Shown: positions 34,289-42,542, numbered from the stretch's first letter. The stretch: 64,000 nt of DNA from Noviherbaspirillum sp. Root189 (GCF_001428545.1 NZ_LMHZ01000002.1:81039-145038), one strand, 5' to 3'. A program made the numbers and translations. The notes: a model not told the origin generated them from the letters alone.

Positions 34289-34549
34289 TCATCCAATACC
34301 TCTATCACTTCCCGGCTTGATAAATAAAAGATGGTCACATTCACGACTACGGCACTTCCTCGCCAATTCAGAAAGCTTAGCGAGGTTATGCAAGTAACGG
34401 TCATGGCACTCTCTTGAAATCTCGTAGTATTCCTCATAATCAGCAAGCCTATTGCTCACGGGTATAGAGAGATAAAAGCGCCCGCTGTCTAGCTCCTGGC
34501 CAACGGAAAATCGCTCCAACGAATTAACGTGGGTGTCCTGGAATCTCAT
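34289..34549 (-). CDS. Small conserved cassette protein of unknown function
   Basis: 86 residues. The pattern FYLSIPVSNRLADYEEYYEIS followed by a helical region and a tail with HLLFIKPGSDRG resembles a hypothetical protein repeatedly seen in integron cassettes; this is from memory and untested. ATG 34549 lies 7 bases after the attC core GTTAGGC (plus strand 34556-34562), as expected when a cassette starts at the crossover point. The IS element ends on the far side of that core, so the gene has probably lost its original upstream transcription. Confidence 0.72.
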   Translation of the reverse strand: MRFQDTHVNSLERFSVGQELDSGRFYLSIPVSNRLADYEEYYEISRECHDRYLHNLAKLSELARKCRSRECDHLLFIKPGSDRGIG

Positions 34550-34562
34550 CTTGATGCCTAAC

Positions 34563-36330
34563 GAGAATGTGCAAAAAGCCGAATTTCAAGCGATACGCTG
34601 CCCGTCCTACGTACAGTCATGATTTCAGTTTTCTGCATTGTTTTAGATAATCAAAGTGTCGGCCATATGGCTAAGAATGGCAAGAACAGAGCCTTGTTGC
34701 CATTCTTTTTACCTCGCATATCCATGATGCGCCAGCTTTTCAATATTGTGCACCATGCAGTTCAGCTTCCACTGCGTATCTACCTTGTGCTGACCGCGTA
34801 ATGTGAAGCGGTCCAGCCGCTTGTTGTAGCGCAGGTTGCCAAACACTGGCTCGACGGTGGCAATCCGCCTTCCGTATAAAGCTCGGCCTTCCAGTGTGTC
34901 GATTTTCTGCTTCATCGACTCGGTATACTTCAATGGTGAAACCTGATTCTTTCTGAAGAAGGCAACCTGTCTGGTTTCGGTGGTATCCGGTTTGCGCAGG
35001 CATTGTTGACGCAAACTGCACGGCATGCAAACGCTCTTGGCGCCGGTGAATTTACGGTAGGTTCTGCCGTTGGCGGTGTTGTTGACCCCGTTGCTATACA
35101 GCTTCTTGCCAGCCGGGCAAATGCACGTATTGCTGACAGGGTCATAGTGGAAGTCGAGCGGCTTAAATTTTCCACTGCCCGCCGATTTAAGAGCCGGCTT
35201 CTTGTTATACAGCGGATCTGGCTTGCTTTTGTGCTTTGCTTGTTCTTTGAACCGCTCATCCCGCCTACGCATCTGTGAATCGGCAATCAATGCCGCAATC
35301 CGCTTGTCATGCAATTGCTCCAGATTGGCTTCACTGTGATAGCCAGCGTCAGCAGTCATTACTGTGCGTTTGCTCGCAAATGGCCGGGCATGTTCAATCA
35401 TCGGCAACAGCAGGCTTTGCTCCGACCCCGAGCCGTGCGCTTGCGCCGCCACGATGATCTGACATTCTGCATCGACGGTAGCCGCTCCGGTATAGCCTTG
35501 TATCACACTTTTACCGGTGGCCATCTTCGCACTGTCATTGTCGGTAACGTTGCTTTTGCGCTCAGGGCCCTTGCCGGAGGCATCGCCGGTACGTTTAGGA
35601 TGAGCGCATAGAAACTCACGGATCGACTGCGCTTCTATTTGTAATGCATGAATGCGATCCTGTTCTGCTTTCCGCTGCGCGTGTATTTGGTTCTTCTCGC
35701 TCTGCTTGTCCAGACTGCGATGCGTCTTGAGCATTTGCCGGACTCGGCGCTCAATCGCATCAGCTTGGTGAGCCAGTTCGGCGTGTGTGCCGCTACGCGC
35801 CTTGCGGGCATTGCTTGGCAATTTAACGCCATCAATGGCAAACACGTCGCGGCCGATTAACCCTTGGCGGTCACAGATAAGAATGACTTCGGTGAAGATG
35901 TCCGATATCTGGTCAGCAAGATGACGGATGAAGGATGCGATGGTGGTATAGGCCGATTGCGTGTCGCCAGAGATAGCCATGAACAAGACATTCTCGCGAC
36001 ACACCCGTTCAATGGCGCGGCTGCTAATGATGCCGCGCGAGTAGGCGAGCAATACGATCTTAAGCATGACGGCGGGGTCGTATGCCGGCGCTCGGGTGTC
36101 GTCGTTAATATATCTGGCAACGAGTGGCGTAAGGCCAAACTCGGTATCGATCAGTACATGCAGCACATGTTCGAATGTGCCTGGTTGGATCTGCTGTTCG
36201 AGGACTACGGGAAGAAAGCGCGGGTTCATGTCGACTGGTTTGAAGCGTGCCATCGTAGCTCCTTCATCGCAGATATCACTTACTCAGACAGCGCAGACGC
36301 CAATTCGTTTACACCTTTTTGCACAGCCTC
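34563..36330 (-). mobile_element. IS1182-family insertion sequence
   Basis: 1768 bp containing one transposase gene. The ends are imperfect inverted repeats: GAGAATGTGCAAAAAG at 34563 and, read inward from 36330 on the minus strand, GAGGCTGTGCAAAAAG. AAC is directly repeated just outside (34560-34562 and 36331-36333). Removing the element and one AAC restores a continuous attC site ending in a perfect core, so the insertion hit the crossover triplet of that site. Confidence 0.82.
34709..36253 (-). CDS. IS1182-family transposase
   Basis: 514 residues, intact. The N-terminal domain (ARFKPVDMNPRFLPV, RYINDDTRAPAYDPAVMLKI) is the IS1182/IS5-like helix-turn-helix region. DDE candidates are Asp in DVFAIDGVKLPSNA, Asp in VMTADAGYHSEANLE and Glu in RIATVEPVFGNLRYNK. 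A Cys-rich insert (CICPAGKKLY, CMPCSLRQQC) is typical of the family. No frameshift or internal stop, so the element may still be active. Confidence 0.95.
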   Translation of the reverse strand: MARFKPVDMNPRFLPVVLEQQIQPGTFEHVLHVLIDTEFGLTPLVARYINDDTRAPAYDPAVMLKIVLLAYSRGIISSRAIERVCRENVLFMAISGDTQSAYTTIASFIRHLADQISDIFTEVILICDRQGLIGRDVFAIDGVKLPSNARKARSGTHAELAHQADAIERRVRQMLKTHRSLDKQSEKNQIHAQRKAEQDRIHALQIEAQSIREFLCAHPKRTGDASGKGPERKSNVTDNDSAKMATGKSVIQGYTGAATVDAECQIIVAAQAHGSGSEQSLLLPMIEHARPFASKRTVMTADAGYHSEANLEQLHDKRIAALIADSQMRRRDERFKEQAKHKSKPDPLYNKKPALKSAGSGKFKPLDFHYDPVSNTCICPAGKKLYSNGVNNTANGRTYRKFTGAKSVCMPCSLRQQCLRKPDTTETRQVAFFRKNQVSPLKYTESMKQKIDTLEGRALYGRRIATVEPVFGNLRYNKRLDRFTLRGQHKVDTQWKLNCMVHNIEKLAHHGYAR

Positions 36331-36413
36331 AACGCCGAGCTAACAGGTACCCAGTACAAGCCGGGAAGCGGCTATCCTTTTGCTGGGCGTCCGGGTTGAG
36401 TAACGAGTTAGGC
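36331..36413 (-). repeat. attC site split by the IS element
   Basis: On the minus strand it starts GCCTAAC, which overlaps the stop codon of the upstream cassette gene, and runs to AGCTCGGCGTT at the IS boundary; the missing GTTAGGC core is found across the IS at 34556-34562. Joined together the site would be about 87 bp with perfect GCCTAAC/GTTAGGC ends and imperfect inner arms (ACCCGGAC against GTACTGGGT). A GTTAGCT within it could be read as an alternative right core. Confidence 0.75.
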
Positions 36414-36881
36414 ATCACGTTTCTGCTCCTCCAACAAACGGCCCAATTCTTGAAGCTGAGCCATCGGAAAAGGATGTTCTGACCATTTATCCTCGTACCC
36501 TTGAGCACTTAGCTCATTCAAAATTTTTTGTGCTGCGACATGTACTGCGTCGGCGAAGGTATCTGGTAGACACCGAGTATGAAATAGAAGCCTACCTTCA
36601 TCATCGAGCTTGCCACTCCACAGCTCATTGAACTCCAAGATTTGAAGGTCGATTTCATTGATGCGCGACGTCGTTATTACCCATCGATACTCACCCGGCT
36701 CTTCATCGAAACCAAAGGCAACCCTATTGAAACCGGATATTACAGCGGTAGCTGCAAGCACAAGATTCCGTAGCGCGTCGGATAGGTATGAAGCAGTGAC
36801 AACGCAGCTCGCTTCTTCATCAGAAAGCTCGCATTCTGCCCAGCCTGTCCCAGTCAATCGATAATCTATTTTGAGCCGCAT
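36408..36881 (-). CDS. Cassette-borne hypothetical protein
   Basis: 157 residues, acidic, soluble, no recognised family. N-terminal half is strand-rich (MRLKIDYRLTGTGWAECELS, EYRWVITTSRINEIDLQILE); the C-terminal half is helical (FADAVHVAAQKILNELSAQG, FPMAQLQELGRLLEEQ). The stop codon is inside the attC left core, a common cassette arrangement. ATG 36881 follows GTTAAACATC, the end of another attC candidate. The overall look is like small immunity or stress proteins of cassettes, but that is only an impression. Confidence 0.72.
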   Translation of the reverse strand: MRLKIDYRLTGTGWAECELSDEEASCVVTASYLSDALRNLVLAATAVISGFNRVAFGFDEEPGEYRWVITTSRINEIDLQILEFNELWSGKLDDEGRLLFHTRCLPDTFADAVHVAAQKILNELSAQGYEDKWSEHPFPMAQLQELGRLLEEQKRDA

Positions 36882-36886
36882 ATGAT

Positions 36887-36944
36887 GTTTAACTGTTGTA
36901 CTTATACGGACAGCGAACGTCCGGTATGCACGGACATGTTACGC
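36887..36944 (-). repeat. attC-like site at the start of the cassette cluster
   Basis: On the minus strand it runs from GCGTAAC to GTTAAAC (a perfect GTTRRRY core) over 58 bp. The arms pair imperfectly through ATACCGGAC and GTCCGTAT, with CGGAC-n7-GTCCG at the centre. No gene precedes it within 275 bp, so it is the remnant of a lost cassette or the old integration boundary. Confidence 0.6.
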
Positions 36945-37094
36945 GCCCAAGTTATTGTTTTGAAAAAGGATGTTCAACATATCCCAAATTATACGGACAC
37001 GTCTTACATGGACAGCAGCACAGGTCTCAAAATGACTACCTGGTGTTGAATTGCTGAGTACGGAAAACGAGAATTTTCAGGTCCTGTGGCAGTA

Positions 37095-37134
37095 TTTTTT
37101 CACTTACTTGGCACATTTTTCATTTTCCTTGGCA
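37095..37134 (+). repeat. Two copies of the repeat flanking the cassette cluster
   Basis: TTTTTTCACTTACTTGGCA and TTTTTCATTTTCCTTGGCA lie 2 bases apart, in the same orientation as the copy at 33080-33099. The spacer 36945-37220 shows no gene and no integrase fragment. Confidence 0.45.
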
Positions 37135-37220
37135 TTCGACAAAAGCACTATGCTGCCTTAAACAAATCAATCGTTGTTTATATGAACGGCCTGATACGAT
37201 ATGCAGGACAAACCTTACAG

Positions 37221-38093
37221 CTATCGCCGCTTGAACAGGTAGGGGCTGAGCGCCCTGGCTGACATGGAAACCACGTCACCTGGCTTCAGTGTGACAGCTT
37301 CGTCCTCGGAGGCGATGACTTCGAGCATGTCCTGCCCAACCAGCAGGGTGACGATATGGATCACCTCTTCGCGGCGAACCGCGAGGACTTGTGCCTGCAG
37401 ATTCAGTCGCCCAGAAAGACGATGCTGAAGAAACACCTCGGCCGGTGTACCGGATGCAACGACGTTTCCGGCTTCCAGCTTCAGCACGTGTTGCGACAGC
37501 TTGAACACTTCGCCGATGTCATGGCTGACAAGCAGGGTAGTCAATCCCAAGCGCTGATGCAGGTTCGCCAGTTCATCCTGCATTTCGGCGCGCAACGCCA
37601 GATCGAGCGCGGATAGTGGTTCATCCAGCAGCAGCAAGCTGGGCTTACGTGCGACTGCACGCGCCAGCGCCACGCGCTGCTTCTGCCCGCCTGACAGGCT
37701 GACGGGCTTGCGGCCGGCCAGTTCCGAAAGCTCTGTGAGTTCGAGCAGTTCATCGACCCAGCCTGTATCGCGTTTGTCGATGGCATAGCCGATGTTCTCG
37801 CGCACGCTCAGGTTAGGAAACAGTGCGTAGTCCTGGAATACGAAACCGATCGAACGCTTCTGTGGCGGCAGGTTGATTCCGCTGGTACTGTCAAACCACA
37901 CAGTGCCATTGACTACGATCCGACCGCATTGCGGCTGCATCAATCCGGCGATCATCCGCAAGATGCTGGTCTTGCCGGCGCCCGACGGCCCGAACAAAGT
38001 GACGAAGCTTCCCGCAGCAATCCGCGTATCAACGGCCAGCGGCATGCTGCCGCCGGCGCCATGCAGTAAATGACGAAGCGAAATCTCCAGCAA
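37221..38093 (-). CDS. modC: Molybdate ABC transporter ATP-binding protein
   Basis: 290 residues: an ABC ATPase with Walker A (FGPSGAGKTS, near 35), signature LSGGQKQRVALARA, Walker B LLLLDEPLSALD and the H-loop VSHDIGEV, then a C-terminal TOBE/Mop domain (about 225-290) typical of ModC. It energises import through ModB. Its ATG starts directly after the modB stop. Together with modA, the Mop gene and modB it forms a four-gene operon, with modC last. Confidence 0.95.
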   Translation of the reverse strand: MLEISLRHLLHGAGGSMPLAVDTRIAAGSFVTLFGPSGAGKTSILRMIAGLMQPQCGRIVVNGTVWFDSTSGINLPPQKRSIGFVFQDYALFPNLSVRENIGYAIDKRDTGWVDELLELTELSELAGRKPVSLSGGQKQRVALARAVARKPSLLLLDEPLSALDLALRAEMQDELANLHQRLGLTTLLVSHDIGEVFKLSQHVLKLEAGNVVASGTPAEVFLQHRLSGRLNLQAQVLAVRREEVIHIVTLLVGQDMLEVIASEDEAVTLKPGDVVSMSARALSPYLFKRR

Positions 38094-38774
38094 TCAGCCT
38101 CCTGTCCGCAGCAATTTCTTGTTCACGATATAGACAGTCAGCAGAATGCTGAAGCTCACCACGAACAGCACCAGCGCATAAAAATGCGCCGCCGCGTAAT
38201 TAAGACTTTCGACCTCGTCATAAATCGCGATCGACGCAACCTTGGTTACACCCGGAATATTCCCGCCTATCATCAGGATCACGCCGAATTCGCCGACGGT
38301 ATGCGCGAAGCTCAACACCACGCCCGTCAACAGTGCGGGCTTGATGTTGGGTAACAGCACCCGAAATAAGGTACTCGTGTCTGATTTGCCCAAGGTGCGG
38401 GATGCTTCCAGCAATGACGGCGACAGTCCCTGCAGGCCTGCCTGGACCGGATGCACCATGAAGGGGAGGCTGAAGATGATGGAGCCAACCACTAGTCCGG
38501 CGAAGCTGAACACCAGGCGGACATGGAACCATTGCTCCAGCCACTGCCCGAACGCATTTTGCGGACTGAACGCCAGCAAAAGATAGAAACCAAGCACCGA
38601 TGGCGGCAATACCAAGGGCATGCTGACCAGTGTTTCGATCACCGGTTTGAAACGCGTTGGCGTGGTCGCAATCCAGTAGGCGAGCGGGACGCCAATCAGC
38701 AACAGGAACAATGTCGTCAGCGCGGCAAGCCGGAACGTCAGCAGCAAAGGTTGCCAGTCATAGCTCATCATCAT
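38094..38774 (-). CDS. modB: Molybdate ABC transporter permease
   Basis: 226 residues with five or six membrane helices and the permease EAA loop (EASRTLGKSDTSTLFRVLLPNIKPALLTG), which contacts ModC. VSMPLVLPPSVLGFYLLLAF is characteristic of ModB/CysT-type permeases. Its first ATG overlaps the stop of the Mop gene (ATGA), so expression is coupled. Two further ATG codons follow immediately (MMMSYDW). Confidence 0.95.
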   Translation of the reverse strand: MMMSYDWQPLLLTFRLAALTTLFLLLIGVPLAYWIATTPTRFKPVIETLVSMPLVLPPSVLGFYLLLAFSPQNAFGQWLEQWFHVRLVFSFAGLVVGSIIFSLPFMVHPVQAGLQGLSPSLLEASRTLGKSDTSTLFRVLLPNIKPALLTGVVLSFAHTVGEFGVILMIGGNIPGVTKVASIAIYDEVESLNYAAAHFYALVLFVVSFSILLTVYIVNKKLLRTGG

Positions 38775-39175
38775 GGCGCCGGCACCACCGTCATTTCATT
38801 GGCCTTGATCAGTGCCTCGACCGACACGCCCGGCGCAATCGCCAAGGCCTGCGCCGACCGTGTCGTAATCACCGAAGCAATACGGTATCCCTGAAAGTCC
38901 ATCATCACCCTGCTCATCAGGCGACCATGTTCGATGCTCGTCACCGTGCACGCAATGCGGTTGCGCAAGCTGATCTGGCCCATCAGATTTTTGGCCAGCG
39001 ACACCTCCACTTCTTTGAACAAAAGCGTCACATCCATGCCCGGCTCCCATGCCGCTACTTCTTCGCCTGCACCGATCAACATGGCCGTGAAACGCTGCCC
39101 GGCGACGATTGCATCCACCAGCGCGATGCTGCCATGACTATCAATGGTGACGATCTGGCCGGGAAGCTGATTCAT
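38771..39175 (-). CDS. Stand-alone molybdate/tungstate-binding Mop (TOBE) protein
   Basis: 134 residues composed of two Mop/TOBE units (about 1-65, with VTLLFKEVEVSLAKN, and 66-134, with SLRNRIACTVTSIEHG and VSVEALIKANEMTVVP), resembling the di-Mop C-terminal part of ModE or the molbindin proteins. There is no DNA-binding domain, so it is a storage or buffering protein rather than a repressor. It is coupled by ATGA overlaps to modA upstream and modB downstream, an unusual position between binding protein and permease. Confidence 0.88.
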   Translation of the reverse strand: MNQLPGQIVTIDSHGSIALVDAIVAGQRFTAMLIGAGEEVAAWEPGMDVTLLFKEVEVSLAKNLMGQISLRNRIACTVTSIEHGRLMSRVMMDFQGYRIASVITTRSAQALAIAPGVSVEALIKANEMTVVPAP

Positions 39176-39924
39176 GGCAGAAGATATCCATAGCGCTGCA
39201 GAATGCTGCGCGCCGTGCCTGACAGGACGAAATCATGGAATTGCTGCGCCAGCTGGCTATTGGTTCGCTGACCGTGCCGGAGAACCACGATGCCTTGTGC
39301 GATCGGCTGATAGGCTTCTTTGGGGAGCTCCACCCATTTCCCCTGGTTTTTCATTTCGGGAGAAACCACGACCGACTTGGCGGTAAAACCGGCTTCCGTC
39401 ACGCTCGAATGAATGTACTGATTTGTTTGCGCAATGCTTTCACCAAATACCATCTTGTTCTTCAAGGACTCGTCTAGCTTGAAGTAGGCGAGCGCCTTGA
39501 TGGTCTCTCGGCCATACGGCGCGGTCTTGGGATTGGCGACGGCAATCTTGCGCACCGCCGGTCCTGTCAATGCCGTTTGCCAGCGGCTGAGGTCGAGATC
39601 CTTCATCGTCCATAACACCAGCGCACCATAGGCATAGACCTTGGGTGCAGCAGTGGCGTGACCTTCGCTGTAAAGTTTTTCGGGATACTCCATGTCGGCG
39701 GACAGGAAGACATCGAAGGGCGCGCCGCTGGCGATCTGTGAAAAGAATTTTCCTGATGAATTGAAGACCGGTTTGATGTCGTGGCCAGTTTCCTTCTTGA
39801 ATGCGGCCTGCAGGTCGTCAAACGCATACCGCACATTTGCCGCGACGGCAACGGTCAAGGTATCGGCATGCGCACCGGACATGAACAAGATCAGCCCAAG
39901 CAATGGAATGAAGAAGCGATGCAT
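39172..39924 (-). CDS. modA: Molybdate-binding periplasmic protein
   Basis: 250 residues with a signal peptide (FFIPLLGLILFMSGAHA, cleavage before DTLTVAV). The mature protein has ModA features: AANVRYAFDDLQAAF, FNSSGKFFSQIASGAPFDVFLSADMEYP and AVANPKTAPYGRETIKAL. It captures molybdate or tungstate in the periplasm for ModBC. It is the first gene of the operon. A stand-alone Mop protein replaces the usual ModE regulator nearby. Confidence 0.94.
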   Translation of the reverse strand: MHRFFIPLLGLILFMSGAHADTLTVAVAANVRYAFDDLQAAFKKETGHDIKPVFNSSGKFFSQIASGAPFDVFLSADMEYPEKLYSEGHATAAPKVYAYGALVLWTMKDLDLSRWQTALTGPAVRKIAVANPKTAPYGRETIKALAYFKLDESLKNKMVFGESIAQTNQYIHSSVTEAGFTAKSVVVSPEMKNQGKWVELPKEAYQPIAQGIVVLRHGQRTNSQLAQQFHDFVLSGTARSILQRYGYLLP

Positions 39925-40012
39925 GCAGAAAAACGCCGTCCGTGAAAAATAATGTGAACTGCCATTGTGCGGAGTCGGCTGGCACGGAAGATGTCTCCAG
40001 GCACTGTGGCAA

Positions 40013-40034
40013 CTATATCGATGCGCTGATATTG
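40013..40034. promoter_or_regulatory. Weak ModE-like inverted repeat upstream of modA
   Basis: ATATC (40015-40019) and GATAT (40028-40032) form an inverted repeat with 8-base spacing, loosely like the TATA-containing ModE palindrome. No modE gene is visible in the window. The rest of the 302-bp spacer (39925-40226) shows no gene. Confidence 0.22.
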
Positions 40035-40226
40035 TAATCCGGCGTGCGCATATCCATTCAGCTCAAGTGTGGCTGCCAGAATCCTGGATTGCCCTCTGCC
40101 GCTTTGGGGCTGCGACGCCCCTTGGCGTTGATAGTATTCGCAACAGATATGTGCATCGGCACCGTTATTAGCAATAAGAATCCGATTCGTGCTTATAAGA
40201 AAAGCGGGCAGTCAGCGGATAAGCGG

Positions 40227-41690
40227 CTACATCAGGATGATGTCGTACTGCTCCTGATGGTAGACATTTTCAACCTGTAAGGAAATCGGTTTGCCGATAA
40301 AGTCGCCCAGCATGGCGAGGTGCGGAGACTCTTCTTCAAGGAACATGTCGACCACTACCTGCGACGCTAGGATACGGAATTCCCGGGGGTTGAATTGTTT
40401 CGCTTCGCGCAGTAACTCGCGCAGAATTTCATAGCAGACGGTACGTGCGGTTTTTACCTGGCCCTTGCCTGAACAGGCGGGGCATACTTCACACAAAATA
40501 TGCGCCAGCGATTCGCGCGTACGTTTGCGGGTCATCTCCACCAGACCGAGCGCGGAAAAGCCGGATACCGACACCTTGGTCCGGTCGCGCGACAGCGCCT
40601 TGTTCAGCTCGGCGAGCACCGCATTGCGGTGCTCGACATTTTCCATATCAATGAAATCGAGAATGATGATACCGCCGAGATTACGCAACCGCAGCTGGCG
40701 CGCAATGGCATGTGCCGCTTCCAGATTGGTCTTGAAGATCGTATCGTCAAAATTGCGGCCGTTGACATAGCTGCCGGTATTGACGTCGATCGTCGTCATC
40801 GCCTCGGTCTGGTCGACGATCAGGTAGCCGCCCGACTTGAGGTCGACGCGGCGACCAAGCGCGCGCTGGATTTCTTCCTCGACGCCATACAAGTCAAACA
40901 GCGGCCGCTCGCCCGTGTAATGCACGAGCTTCGACAGGACCGAAGGCGTGTAGGTATTGCCGAACTGCTGCAGCATCTGAAAATTTTCGCGCGAGTCGAT
41001 CTGAATCGTCAATGTTTCATCATTGACGAAATCGCGCAGTACGCGCTGGGCGAGGTTCAGGTCCTGGTAAAGCAGGTTGGGCGCGGGCCTTGTCTTGGCC
41101 TGTTGCGTGATGGTCGCCCAGGTCTTGCGCAGGTAGTCGACGTCCATCTGCAGATCGGTTTCCGATGCATCCTCCGCCATCGTGCGAATGATAAAACCAC
41201 CTTTTTCTTCCGATGGCAGCAGCTTCTGCACCCGGCTCTTCAGCATCTCGCGCTCGGCTTCATTTTCAATGCGCTGAGAGATACCGATATGCGAATCCTG
41301 CGGCAGGTAGACCAGCATGCGGCCTGCGATCGAGATTTGCGTCGACAGACGAGCACCCTTGGTGCCTATCGGGTCCTTGATGACCTGCACCATGATGGCC
41401 TGGCCATCGTATAAAAGCTTTTCGATGGGGGTGGCCGGCGTGTTGGAATTGTCATGCGGGCGGGCTTCCCAGATATCGGCCACATGCAGGAAAGCGGCGC
41501 GTTCGAGACCGATATCGATGAATGCCGATTGCATGCCGGGCAGGACGCGCACGACCTTGCCGAGATAAATATTGCCAGCCATGCCGCGCGACAGCGTGCG
41601 CTCGATGTGGAGTTCCTGCACCGCCCCCTGAAGAATCAATGCGACCCGGGTTTCCTGGGGGGTGATATTGATGAGGATGTCTTCGCTCAT
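40227..41690 (-). CDS. rng: Ribonuclease G
   Basis: 487 residues, typical of RNase G. The N-terminal S1 domain (about 35-115, GNIYLGKVVRVLPGMQSAFIDIG) is followed by the RNase H-like and DNase-like catalytic region with metal ligands in TIDVNTGSYVNGRN and IIILDFIDM, and by the zinc-link cysteines in CEVCPACSGKG. It matures 16S rRNA 5' ends and degrades some mRNAs. ATG 41690 (MSEDILINITPQETR) is the family start; a longer frame is not needed. It lies downstream of maf, the usual order in Burkholderiales. Confidence 0.95.
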   Translation of the reverse strand: MSEDILINITPQETRVALILQGAVQELHIERTLSRGMAGNIYLGKVVRVLPGMQSAFIDIGLERAAFLHVADIWEARPHDNSNTPATPIEKLLYDGQAIMVQVIKDPIGTKGARLSTQISIAGRMLVYLPQDSHIGISQRIENEAEREMLKSRVQKLLPSEEKGGFIIRTMAEDASETDLQMDVDYLRKTWATITQQAKTRPAPNLLYQDLNLAQRVLRDFVNDETLTIQIDSRENFQMLQQFGNTYTPSVLSKLVHYTGERPLFDLYGVEEEIQRALGRRVDLKSGGYLIVDQTEAMTTIDVNTGSYVNGRNFDDTIFKTNLEAAHAIARQLRLRNLGGIIILDFIDMENVEHRNAVLAELNKALSRDRTKVSVSGFSALGLVEMTRKRTRESLAHILCEVCPACSGKGQVKTARTVCYEILRELLREAKQFNPREFRILASQVVVDMFLEEESPHLAMLGDFIGKPISLQVENVYHQEQYDIILM

Positions 41691-41785
41691 GAGCCTGTCG
41701 GGTGATGTTAAGTTGCAAGCGAACCATGTCCACCGGCACGGCACCTTTGACCGGCGTCGCGCTGAAGCAAAGATGGTTCATTCTT

Positions 41786-41898
41786 ATGGGTTCATTCCAA
41801 AATATGCGGCGGCGCGTGTGTTTCTCTAGTCAAATTCGACACTCAATCTTGACACGTGCGCCCGGAAACTACATCCACACATTTTGGAATGAACGCAT
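41786..41898. repeat. 113-bp segment bounded by 21-bp inverted repeats, between maf and rng
   Basis: GTTCATTCCAAAATATG (41790-41806) and CACATTTTGGAATGAAC (41878-41894) match as inverted repeats with one difference, and the match extends outward by ATG/CAT to 41786 and 41898 with one more. The inside is not conserved in any way I can see. It may be a decayed MITE or a large operator upstream of rng. Confidence 0.5.
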
Positions 41899-41909
41899 CA
41901 TTCACCCGT

Positions 41910-42542
41910 TTAGCTGACAGAGCCCAGTACCGGGATCCCTGCCTGATTCAATAATTTTGCCGTTTCATGCAACGGCAGGCCCATGATGCCTGTGTAGCTG
42001 CCGGCAATATGCTCGATAAACACCGAGGCGAGTCCCTGGATACCGTATCCACCGGCCTTGTCATAAGGTTCCGACGTTGCACAGTAGGCGCGCATCATTT
42101 CTTCGCTCAGCGTAGCGATGCGGACATCCGAGACTTGCAGGGTCTGCCAGGTTTCATCGTCACGATGCAGCGCAACACTTGTCAGCACCTGATGCGTACG
42201 GCCGGACAGAGCGCGTAACATATCCATCGCTTCGACCTGATCGGCAGGCTTGCCGAGAATGCGACCGTCGATGACAACCGTGGTGTCGGCGGACATCACC
42301 GGACGCGCGGGCAGACGGCGCATCATCATCATTTTGCTCGCGAATTCGGCCTTCTCGCGAGTGACTCGGACAACATAGTCTTCGGCCTTTTCGCCCGACA
42401 GGACTTCTTCACTGACTTCCGGGCCGCGCGGTGCTGCGTCGCGGAGCAGGAGCAATTCAAATTCGACGCCGATCTGGCGCAACAATTCGCGACGTCGGGG
42501 GCTTTTGGATGCAAGGTAAATCTTGTTATCTGCCGGTTTCAT
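41910..42542 (-). CDS. maf: Maf-family nucleotide pyrophosphatase
   Basis: 210 residues with the Maf signature IYLASKSPRRRELLRQIGV at the start, SADTTVVIDGRILGKP in the middle and EPYDKAGGYGIQG, which bears the catalytic acidic residue. Maf proteins hydrolyse non-canonical or pyrimidine nucleoside triphosphates (the YhdE type acts on dTTP and UTP). ATG 42542 fits the family N-terminus. It lies between rlmH and rng on the same strand, 13 bp after rlmH. Confidence 0.94.
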   Translation of the reverse strand: MKPADNKIYLASKSPRRRELLRQIGVEFELLLLRDAAPRGPEVSEEVLSGEKAEDYVVRVTREKAEFASKMMMMRRLPARPVMSADTTVVIDGRILGKPADQVEAMDMLRALSGRTHQVLTSVALHRDDETWQTLQVSDVRIATLSEEMMRAYCATSEPYDKAGGYGIQGLASVFIEHIAGSYTGIMGLPLHETAKLLNQAGIPVLGSVS

